From CAVTYH01 sp963738835 (GTDB lineage Bacteria > Planctomycetota > Planctomycetia > Pirellulales > JADZDJ01), in the NCBI GenBank assembly GCA_963738835.1, contig CAVTYH010000001.1:1550001-1614000 (forward strand): DNA of 64,000 nt, read 5' to 3'. A program made the position numbers and the translations under genes. Of this stretch, positions 56,918 to 64,000 are shown one piece after another. Below the pieces are notes generated by a model. The model saw only the letters and a list, made by a program, of their open reading frames with translations. It did no database searches and was not told the origin of the DNA. The number at the start of each line of letters is the position of its first letter. The first letter of the stretch is position 1.

Positions 56918-57598
56918 ATGCGTATTTTGGCAATCGAAACGACTGATCGCGCTGGCAGCGTTGCCGTGTTTGAAGATGAAACTTTGCTTGCTGAACTCGA
57001 CTTGGATCCTGCGATCCGCAGTGCAGAATCGCTAGCTCCGGGAATTGTTAGCATCCTAGGGTCGGCAGGTTGGCAATCCAGCGACGTTGAGCTGGTGGCA
57101 GTGGCGTCCGGTCCCGGCTCTTTCACTGGTTTGCGGGTTGGTGTGACTACGGCAAAGCTCTTCGCGTATGCGTCCGAATCGCAAGTTCTGGGGATTAACT
57201 CACTGGAAGCGATTGCCTGGCAAACGCCTTCTGAATCAGGCGAATTGTGGACCGTGATGGACGCGCAGCGCGAGCAAGTCTTTGTCGGAAAATTTTTCCG
57301 CGATGCAACTGGGGTTCCGCAATGGCATGGCGACGCAATGTTGTTGGACAACTCTGTCTGGCTAGAGAACCTTTCGGCAGGCCAGACAATCAGCGGACCT
57401 GGACTGGCAAAGTTAATCGCTCAATTGCCGGTCGGCGTCCGCGTCATTGAACAATCAGTCTTGTGGCCCAAAGCGGCAGCGGTTGGGCAACTAGCGTCCC
57501 GGCAGTATCAGAGCGGTGGGCGAAGCGACGTCTTCACGCTACTTCCGCGATACTATCGCCGCAGCGCCGCGGAAGAGAAGCAATCGCTCTCAACATAG
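56918..57598 (+). CDS. tsaB: tRNA t6A synthesis protein TsaB
   Basis: A 226-residue ASKHA-fold protein. It starts MRILAIETTDRAGSVAVFED and has ELVAVASGPGSFTGLRVGVTTAK, the TsaB signature, plus NSLEAIAW and VMDAQREQVFVGKFF. TsaB binds TsaD and TsaE to place threonylcarbamoyl on A37 of ANN-decoding tRNAs. ATG 56918 is chosen over codons from 56885 because the fold starts there. The last ~40 residues (LLPRYYRRSAAEEK) match the expected end of the family. Confidence 0.9.
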   Translation: MRILAIETTDRAGSVAVFEDETLLAELDLDPAIRSAESLAPGIVSILGSAGWQSSDVELVAVASGPGSFTGLRVGVTTAKLFAYASESQVLGINSLEAIAWQTPSESGELWTVMDAQREQVFVGKFFRDATGVPQWHGDAMLLDNSVWLENLSAGQTISGPGLAKLIAQLPVGVRVIEQSVLWPKAAAVGQLASRQYQSGGRSDVFTLLPRYYRRSAAEEKQSLST

Positions 57599-57708
57599 TG
57601 TGCTAAACGGAAATACTGCCAATGCGATTCACAAAATCGGAAAGTGTGGTTGCCTGGTTTGCGAACCACCTGTTTGCTCCCGATAAAGCCAAATTATATC
57701 CGTGCTGT

Positions 57709-57748
57709 AAAAAAGATAGCCATCAGCCGCAATAACACGGCTGATGGC
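57709..57748 (-). terminator. Rho-independent terminator of the repeat-rich secreted protein
   Basis: GCCATCAGCCG at 57719-57729 pairs perfectly with CGGCTGATGGC at 57738-57748. On the minus strand the stem is followed by TATCTTTTTTAC (plus-strand A-run 57709-57714). It lies 30 bases beyond the stop of the minus-strand gene at 57778. Confidence 0.8.
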
Positions 57749-57777
57749 CACCAACAATGCTAATCCTGGACGCTCAG

Positions 57778-59364
57778 CTATACCACGAACTCAAAGCCGG
57801 AGATCAACTGAGTCGTGAAATGGTTGTTGGCTCTTACCAATGTGTCGCCGATGCCTCCGCCGCCGTCGAACGATGCGAAATTGGCCGAACTGTTGACAAT
57901 CGATAAGGCATCATAATTGCCGTCGCCTAATTCCACAAAGATTTCATCCGCCACCAAGGCATTGATGGCAACTTTGTCGGTTCCATCACCGGTTTCGATT
58001 CGTGCTGCACCATTCACATGCACCCTGGCGATTGCTACGGCATCATTGCCGTGGCCTGTGGAGACGAATAGTCCTGTGCTTTCATCGTAAACTTCACTCC
58101 CCCCAACGAGGATATTGAAGTCGAGCCGATTAAAACTGGAACTGGCGATGGCCACGGAATCGCCGCCGTCCAGACTGCTATCAGCCAGGTCGGTGGTGAG
58201 AATGAAGGCTTCGCAATCGGTATTAACTGCATTTAGGGCAACGGCATCCGAGCCATTGCCGGTGTAAATCGAAAGCGAACCACACTCCGGGCCAAGGAGT
58301 TCTGGCGTTTCGATTTCTTCAGTCAAAAAAGGCAACGCCGTCAGCACGTCGACCTTACTCAGAGCGACGCTGTCGTTGCCATCTTTAGTTGGGCCAGTTT
58401 CTTGCGAAGGAGTCACCTCAAAGAAACACGGCACTTCGTCGGAGGTATCGACTTGCAAATGACCGTAAGCCTTAGTGTTAGCGATAGCAACAGCATCGCT
58501 GCCCAGTCCTGTCTCAATGCATAGGCCGGTTGAATCGGTCGTTGGCGTCCATTCCTCGACGTCGGGTAGCTCAAGGATTTGACCAAACCGAGAGTTCGCA
58601 ATGGCCACGCTGTCGTTTCCATCTGCCGTATCGATTTGAGTTAAACAATCGATCTGCACGCCGTTCATCGCCACGGCGTCATTACCGCTCCCGGTTGTGA
58701 TGATCGCGCCGCATTCGATATCGAAGAAGGCTTCCTTCAAAATATCGAAGTTTTCTGGAATCTCGATTCCATCTTCAAGTTCGGGCAGCAATGGTTGAAG
58801 AACCTTATCGTTGAGCATCGACAGTGCGTCGTTGCCTTCATCCATCTGAATGCTGAGTGCGCCATACACAGTGCTGCGGCTGATCGCTAACGCGTCGTTC
58901 CCGCTGCGGGTTTCAATTCCCAGGTGGTAATTGAATTTGCAATTGTCGATCGTAATGGCATCGCTGCCGCTACCGCCATCAATACCACACGCACCCAGCA
59001 CGGTGACGCGTGTCATTAACAGGGCATCGTTGCCATCGCCGAGCAGAATTCCGAGCCCTTCGCCTGGGACTGTCAAATTCCTCAGCGTGACCGCATCAGC
59101 GCCGCCGCGCATGTCGATGCCGATGCCATTGACAACGCCGTCGACGCGTTGTGGAGAAAAGCTGCCGTTCACTCTCGTTCCAAGGCCGGTCACCCTGAAA
59201 GAGTCGACGTCAATTTGCTCAACGAGGATTGCGTTTGCGCTGTTATCGCCCGTAACTAAAAGCCCGCCGGAGAATAAAGCGGCAGTTACATTACCCGCCA
59301 AAGCTAGGCGGTCCTCCAAGGATTCAAACGATTGCCGTTTCATTTTGCGACTGAACTGCCTCAT
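57778..59364 (-). CDS. Secreted GND-repeat beta-helix-like protein with planctomycete LEDR N-terminus
   Basis: A 528-residue protein. ATG 59364 is chosen because GGAG stands 9-10 bases upstream. The N-terminus KRQSFESLEDRLALAGNVTA is the SxExLExR/LAL motif that begins many large exported planctomycete proteins. The rest is made of ~30-40-residue repeats each with a G-[NS]-D-[AS]-[VLI] turn (GADAV, GNDAL, GSDAI, GNDSV, GSDAV and so on, a dozen or more) and alternating hydrophobic strands, as in a parallel beta-helix or an RTX-like roll; the acidic turns could bind Ca2+. It is probably cell-surface or released. No enzyme motif is visible. A terminator follows the stop. Confidence 0.8.
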   Translation of the reverse strand: MRQFSRKMKRQSFESLEDRLALAGNVTAALFSGGLLVTGDNSANAILVEQIDVDSFRVTGLGTRVNGSFSPQRVDGVVNGIGIDMRGGADAVTLRNLTVPGEGLGILLGDGNDALLMTRVTVLGACGIDGGSGSDAITIDNCKFNYHLGIETRSGNDALAISRSTVYGALSIQMDEGNDALSMLNDKVLQPLLPELEDGIEIPENFDILKEAFFDIECGAIITTGSGNDAVAMNGVQIDCLTQIDTADGNDSVAIANSRFGQILELPDVEEWTPTTDSTGLCIETGLGSDAVAIANTKAYGHLQVDTSDEVPCFFEVTPSQETGPTKDGNDSVALSKVDVLTALPFLTEEIETPELLGPECGSLSIYTGNGSDAVALNAVNTDCEAFILTTDLADSSLDGGDSVAIASSSFNRLDFNILVGGSEVYDESTGLFVSTGHGNDAVAIARVHVNGAARIETGDGTDKVAINALVADEIFVELGDGNYDALSIVNSSANFASFDGGGGIGDTLVRANNHFTTQLISGFEFVV

Positions 59365-59532
59365 GGCTGATAACTCCATTGCACGAGGAAGAGACAAGGC
59401 ACTTTCAAAGTGGCGAATATATCGGCCTTGCAGCGAATTGTGAAGTATGGTGGGCTAGCAAGACTGAAACATATGGGAAGAGATTAACGGCTGAGGGAAG
59501 TTTCTCGCTGTGCCTCAAAAGTCAACGGCCGG

Positions 59533-60994
59533 TTACAGATACGGCGACATGAGTCTAGCGACGCCATCACGGAGCCGAACCGGGAGCGTTCGTGCATCAA
59601 CATCGGCAAGTGTAACTTCTCGTGCTGACGACCGTTTAGCTTCAATGTGAGCTTCCATTCGAGTTGCGAGCTGCGCGTCATAGATTTCGACGTTGAACTC
59701 GAAATTTAAGCGCAAACTTCGCGGATCCCAGTTCCCAGAGCCCATCAACGTCCACAGGCCATCGACGACCATGAGTTTCGTGTGATCGAACGGCTGCGGC
59801 GTTGCCCAAACGCGGCAGCCATGCTCAAGGACCTGCCATAGCGTCGCTTCGCAGGCCCATTGCACGGTGGTCAAGTTACCTTTTTCAGGCAGGATGATGT
59901 TCACTTCGACGCCGCGCATCGCAGCCACATTCAAAGCAGCAACGAGTCCTTCATCCGGCAAAAAATATGGTGTGACGATCGACACCTTTGTCTGCGCAAC
60001 GCTTAAGCGCGCCAATCAATGTGAAGCGGATGATTCCCTTGCTCTCGTCTGGCCCGTAGGCAATGCCGCGGGCCAGCATTCTGCCGACCGATTCCTGATG
60101 CGGATACCACAGATCGCCGGTCAGCACTTCGCCAGTCGTAAACGTCCAATCTTCCGCGAAGACTTCTTGGAGATGCGTAACCACTGGGCCGGTGACCCGA
60201 AAATGCAAATCTTGCGTCGGCAACTTTTTCGGATGTTCGGAGAGCCAACAACCCTCGCGGATATTCATGCCACCAGTAAAGCCCATACGGCCATCGACAA
60301 CCAAGATTTTTCGGTGGCTACGGAGATTGAAATAGGCGAAAAAACCCGGCACAAGCGTTGGCATGAACGTTGCCGTTCGCACGCCAGCTTTTTTCAGTGT
60401 GTGCACAACCGAGGGGAATGTATAGCGCGATCCAATGTCATCAATCAGCACGCGAACGTCGACGCCACGCTTTTGTGCTTCCGAAATCGCGTGGGCAAAT
60501 AACTTGCCGACGCGGTCGTTGTCGAAGATATACGATGCCATCGTGATCGACTGCCTGGCGCTGTCGATGGCCTGCAACATGGCCGGATAAGCTTCGTCGC
60601 CATTGACGAGCGGTTCGACATGATTGCCTTCCAGTAACGGCCGAGCGGTTGCATTTCTGGCAAGCTCGATCAAGCGGTGGAGGTGCCGGCTATCATATCC
60701 CAGCGTACCGGCAATCAGCTCCGACGCGGCAACGTGGCTATCGTTGCGAGGCTCGGAGCTCGTTTCGCCGACGCGCCTCAATTTTGCCCGCCGATGGATT
60801 CGGTTAATGCCTAACATCCAATACAGAAGCGCCCCCACCAACGGCGTGAGCAGAATCAGGCCGACCCAGCCGATGGTTGCGCGGCTATCGCGCTTATAAA
60901 GCACCGCATGCCCGGCGGCTAGCAACTCAAGCGACAATATCACAATGCTCGTGATCGTAATGTGCGGCCAGAAATCGTGAATGAACTGCAGCAT
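59533..60994 (-). CDS. Cardiolipin synthase, second paralogue, one frame break
   Basis: About 486 residues. Two N-terminal TM helices (ITSIVILSLELLAAGHAVLY and GWVGLILLTPLVGALLYWML) precede two PLD domains. HKD motif 1 is RSHRKILVVDG with His227, Lys229 and Asp234. A break near 60005 separates the first domain from the second, which has IVTPYFLPDEGLVAALNVAA and the second motif FDHTKLMVVDG followed by SGNWDPRSLRLNFEF. It should make cardiolipin or a related phospholipid at the membrane. It is only moderately similar to the other synthase at 18.8 kb, so the two are probably old paralogues (ClsA/ClsB-like division of work cannot be judged). The start ATG is at 60994. Confidence 0.85.
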
Positions 60995-61303
60995 GCCGGG
61001 ATCGGAAGTAGAAAAGAGTGGAAAGAGTTCAATCGCTTGTGATTTAGCGGTTTACAGCTCCTCCAATTCGAGGTTTTCTGACACCGCGAACTTTGGTAGT
61101 TTCATGGTTGTCTAAAGGAAACCGGCCACGATGAGTTTGCCAGAGATGTGAGACGGTGACGACGTGACTTTGTCGCGGTCCGACGTAAAAATGTCAATGA
61201 GCACCCGCCTGCCAGCGCAAACGTTTGGATGCCCGTCAGTCGAATTTCAATGGGCGATCTTTACTCGATGCCCCACTCGCGCTGAACAATCTTCTTTGCA
61301 CCG
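60995..61303. other. Divergent intergenic region without recognisable gene
   Basis: About 310 bases between the cardiolipin synthase (minus) and the ABC exporter (plus). No repeat or RNA gene seen; promoters for both are expected but not assignable. Confidence 0.4.
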
Positions 61304-63184
61304 TTGAATACCCGCCAGCAAAAAGCGCTCTCGCTTTGGTTGTTGATTCCACGCCTGCTCGGTTTGGGCTGGCGTCATCGTGCAGGGTGCATCGCCGTGC
61401 TCGCACAGCAGGCGGTCTTGACGGTGTTGGCACTTGCGCAATTGGGCTTGACCGGGGAGGGTATCGACTTCATTCGCTCCTGTGTGGCGCCAAATTCCGG
61501 CGCGGCACATTGGCCATTCGGTTGGGAGCCGCCGCGCAGTTGGCCGCCGCTGGCGGTCGTGGGATTGGTTTCGGCAACCATTTTGCTGTTGGCAATGGTT
61601 CACGCCTCGCTGCGCTTTTGGGGCGCGGTAACCCTATCGAATTTGGTGCAACAAATTGTCATTCGATTGCGGACCGATGTTTACAACAAGCTGCAACGAC
61701 TTAGCTTCCGTTTCTTTGACGCCAATCAGAGTGGATCGATCATCAATCGCGTCGCTGGCGATGTACAGGCGGTGCGGCAGTTTGTTGACGGGGTGATTCT
61801 ACAGGCGCTGACGGTCGTGCTCTCGTTGGGAGTTTATCTGGCTTATATGCTCTCGGTGCATATGCCGTTGACGCTGGCGTGCCTGGCATCGACGCCGCTG
61901 TTGTGGATTGGCGCCGTCATTTTCTCGCGTTCGGTCAGGCCCGAATACTTTCGCAACAGCGAATTGGTCGATCGGCTGATTCTGACGCTTTCGGAAAATG
62001 TTCAGGGCGTGCAAGTAGTGAAGGGTTTCGGCCGCCAGCAGCAGGAAATCGACAAGTTCGTCGCCGCCAACCGAGCGGTGATGGACCAGAAAAAGAAAAT
62101 CTTCTGGCGGCTGAGCATTTTCCAGCCGATCATGGGTTTTCTGACGCAAATCAATATGATCGTACTGCTCGGCTACGGCGGCTATTTGGTGGTGAAAGGC
62201 GAGCTGGCGCTTGGGGCCGGACTATTTGTGTTTGCCAACTTGCTACAGCAGTTCGCCAATCAGGTGAGTCAGGTCACAAATATCGCCAACAGCATTCAAG
62301 CCAGCCTCACCGGCGCTCAACGGGTGTTTGAAGTGCTCGATGCACCGTTGGAAGTGGAGGCGCCCGCACATCCCAAGCCGCTCGTTTGTGCCCGTGGGCA
62401 TGTGCAGTTTGATCACGTTGATTTCGGTTATCGGCCTGAGTCGCCAGTGGTTAGCGACATTTCGTTTGAAGCCCAGCCCGGCCAATGCATCGCTTTGGTC
62501 GGTGCCACTGGAACAGGAAAAAGCACTCTGCTGAGCTTGATTCCACGATTCTACGATGCCTCCGCGGGCAGGATATTGCTCGACGGAATCAATATCCGCG
62601 AGCTGGATCTAGATCAACTGCGCCGCAACGTCGGCCTCGTGTTTCAAGAAAGCTTTTTGTTCAGCAATACCGTGGCGTCCAATATCGCCTTTGGGCATCC
62701 CGAGGCATCGCGGGAACAAATCGAACGGGCTGCCAAAATCGCGGCCGCCGAGGAGTTCATCCAGCAATTGCCGCAAAGCTACGACACCGTCATCGGCGAG
62801 TACGGCTCCAATCTCAGCGGCGGCCAGCGGCAGAGGCTGGCCATTGCGCGGGCAATTTTGTTGGAACCGCCGATTTTGATTCTTGACGATGCCATGGCGG
62901 CGGTCGATCCGGAAACGGAACACGAAATCATGGCGGCGATGGAAAGTGCCATGCGCGGCCGCACAACGTTCGTCGTCGCCCATCGGCTGAGCACGTTGCG
63001 ACGAGCCGACCTGGTTTTGGTCCTCGATGGCGGCCGCATCATACAATTTGGCACACATGAAGAGTTGATGCAGCAAGACGGCCATTATTTCGACGCCGCC
63101 AACTTGCAAACCAGCGCGGCCGATTGGGAGTCGCTGACGACCTCCCATGATCTCGCCGCAAGCCAGACAGAAAGGGCCGCGTGA
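61304..63184 (+). CDS. ABC exporter half-transporter with degenerate Walker B (subunit 1)
   Basis: A 626-residue half-transporter. About six TM helices occupy residues ~20-320 (for example LAVVGLVSATILLLAMVHAS and ALTVVLSLGVYLAYMLSVHM). The nucleotide-binding domain has Walker A ALVGATGTGKSTLLSLIPRF, Q-loop FQES, signature LSGGQRQRLAIARAIL, Walker B PILILDDAMAAVDPET and H-loop VVAHRLST. The catalytic Glu after Walker B is Asp here (LDDA for LDEA), the mark of the degenerate site in heterodimeric exporters such as BmrCD and TM287/288. The next gene begins inside its stop codon (GTGA overlap) and should encode the partner. TTG 61304 is the only in-frame start before the first helix and has no clear ribosome-binding site. 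Confidence 0.88.
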   Translation: MNTRQQKALSLWLLIPRLLGLGWRHRAGCIAVLAQQAVLTVLALAQLGLTGEGIDFIRSCVAPNSGAAHWPFGWEPPRSWPPLAVVGLVSATILLLAMVHASLRFWGAVTLSNLVQQIVIRLRTDVYNKLQRLSFRFFDANQSGSIINRVAGDVQAVRQFVDGVILQALTVVLSLGVYLAYMLSVHMPLTLACLASTPLLWIGAVIFSRSVRPEYFRNSELVDRLILTLSENVQGVQVVKGFGRQQQEIDKFVAANRAVMDQKKKIFWRLSIFQPIMGFLTQINMIVLLGYGGYLVVKGELALGAGLFVFANLLQQFANQVSQVTNIANSIQASLTGAQRVFEVLDAPLEVEAPAHPKPLVCARGHVQFDHVDFGYRPESPVVSDISFEAQPGQCIALVGATGTGKSTLLSLIPRFYDASAGRILLDGINIRELDLDQLRRNVGLVFQESFLFSNTVASNIAFGHPEASREQIERAAKIAAAEEFIQQLPQSYDTVIGEYGSNLSGGQRQRLAIARAILLEPPILILDDAMAAVDPETEHEIMAAMESAMRGRTTFVVAHRLSTLRRADLVLVLDGGRIIQFGTHEELMQQDGHYFDAANLQTSAADWESLTTSHDLAASQTERAA

Positions 63185-64000
63185 GCGATCATCCGGACGA
63201 CCGAATTTCAAGCTACAACATGTCATACACTTCATCTCGCACACTGACTCGCCTCGAACGCTTCGAAGAGCGCGAGGCCGACATGCGCCCGCTGGAGCTG
63301 GGGCTGATTCGTGCGCTTGTTCAGCTACACCAAGCCCTTCGCGGCGAAGCGGAATTGGCTGATTGTGCTGGTAATCATCCGCTCGATTCAGTTGCCGGCG
63401 CTCACCTGGGTCATTGCGGCCATCATCAAAGGGCCAATCTCCAGCGGCAACATTCAGGGCATTATTTGGGGCATGCTGGCGTTCACCGTGCTGGCGCTTT
63501 CGACGCAGTGGGTCATGCACTATCGCCAGCGGTTCGCGCTGGAATTGGGGGAATCGGTGGTGTTCGATTTGCGAACGCACATCTTTTCGCATCTGCAAAC
63601 CATGCCGATGAGTTTTTATCATCGCACAAAGCTCGGCCGCGTCATCAGCCGCATGAGCTCCGATGTAGAAGATGTGCGCATGGGCGTGCAGGAAGTGCTG
63701 TTCATCACGCTGGTGCAGGTTGGTCAAATGGCTGTTGCTGCGGCGTTCATGCTCTGGTACGACCGGATCTTGTTTCTCATGGTTCTGGGATTGGCTCCCA
63801 TTTTGTGGGCCATCAACCATCATTTTCGCCGCAGGCTGAGCTACAGTCTGCGGCAGATGCGCGATTCGTTCAGCCGCGTCACCGCCACACTGGCCGAAAG
63901 CGTCAACGGTATCCGCGTCACACAGGGTTTCGTTCGCCAGGATGTAAACGCCCAGATGTTCGGCGATTTGGTGATCGACCATGCCCAGTACAACACCGAG
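63181..64000 (+). CDS. ABC exporter half-transporter (subunit 2), partial, one frame break
   Basis: The gene starts with GTG 63181, overlapping the previous stop as GTGA, and runs off the window. The first ~45 residues (RTLTRLERFEEREADMRPLE) are hydrophilic. Skipping one base near 63316 joins LGLIRA to LFSYTKPFAAKRNWLIVLVI and continues into the transmembrane domain (WGMLAFTVLALSTQWVMHY, MSFYHRTKLGRVISRMSSDV and ATLAESVNGIRVTQGFVRQD), all typical of ABC-B exporters. Its nucleotide-binding domain lies outside the window, so I cannot check that it carries the intact catalytic Glu expected of the partner. It probably forms a heterodimeric multidrug or lipid exporter with the upstream gene. Confidence 0.85.
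   Translation, partial: MSDHPDDRISSYNMSYTSSRTLTRLERFEEREADMRPLELGLIRALVQLHQALRGEAELADCAGNHPLDSVAGAHLGHCGHHQRANLQRQHSGHYLGHAGVHRAGAFDAVGHALSPAVRAGIGGIGGVRFANAHLFASANHADEFLSSHKARPRHQPHELRCRRCAHGRAGSAVHHAGAGWSNGCCCGVHALVRPDLVSHGSGIGSHFVGHQPSFSPQAELQSAADARFVQPRHRHTGRKRQRYPRHTGFRSPGCKRPDVRRFGDRPCPVQHR

Noticed and set aside
62609..63982. 457-codon minus-strand open frame
   Set aside because: Antisense to the ABC exporter genes; no family motif.
1..64000. tRNA or rRNA genes
   Set aside because: No T-loop/anticodon-loop pattern or rRNA-like sequence noticed on reading; a covariance-model scan would be needed to exclude them.

Overview
The window looks like a chromosomal segment of a planctomycete, probably from the Pirellulales side of Planctomycetota. 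The evidence is a PEP-CTERM exosortase substrate, a secreted arylsulfatase beside a GH79-type glycosidase, a secreted GND-repeat protein with the N-terminal 'SFESLEDRLALAG' motif, a YidC carrying a PDZ-like insert, a metzincin-type protease of the large bacterial DUF5117/DUF4953 type, small c-type cytochromes and two REP-associated tyrosine transposases. No rRNA, tRNA or CRISPR array was recognised. This placement is inference from gene content only.

Layout. 0-9.6 kb: an accessory stretch with a partial Imm5-like immunity gene, a PEP-CTERM protein, an IS110 remnant, a 90-bp repeat family, an FAD monooxygenase, a sulfatase/GH79 pair and an outer-membrane efflux factor. 9.9-13.4 kb: a compact three-gene unit (small YIDPSTGS membrane protein, SAM methyltransferase, membrane-bound alkaline-phosphatase-superfamily enzyme) of unknown surface function. 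13.5-18.5 kb: an RND pump and its adaptor on the minus strand. 18.8-31.5 kb: cardiolipin synthase, a HAD phosphatase, zinc-ribbon proteins, a polytopic membrane protein, PII with a pseudo-receiver, a large metalloprotease, an APH-fold kinase and a DsbD-like protein. 31.5-34.4 kb: RAYT no. 1 inside REP palindromes, purM and a cytochrome c'-like protein. 34.4-40.5 kb: glgX between inverted palindromes, two tandem secreted paralogues and a potassium channel. 40.5-43.4 kb: RAYT no. 2 and an AIPR phage-resistance gene, each bracketed by copies of one REP family. 43.4-64 kb: mostly housekeeping (GNAT, CobL, BshB-type deacetylase, PcrA/UvrD, TPR protein, RluD, HdeD, MnmE, YidC, phosphoesterase, TsaB), then the repeat-rich secreted protein, a second cardiolipin synthase and a probable heterodimeric ABC exporter running off the end.

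Two things stand out. First, about nineteen single-base frame breaks interrupt otherwise well-conserved genes, including purM and yidC. One break sits in a run of seven Ts where eight are needed and another in a CCC run where CCCC is needed. This density argues for uncorrected indel errors rather than mass pseudogenisation, so the affected genes are reported across their full spans. Second, the intergenic space is unusually rich in short palindromic repeats: at least five families in 64 kb, two of them clustered around a RAYT gene. The most interesting candidate systems are the AIPR/RAYT/REP cassette at 40.5-43.4 kb and the YIDPSTGS-methyltransferase-phosphatase-superfamily trio at 9.9-13.4 kb.
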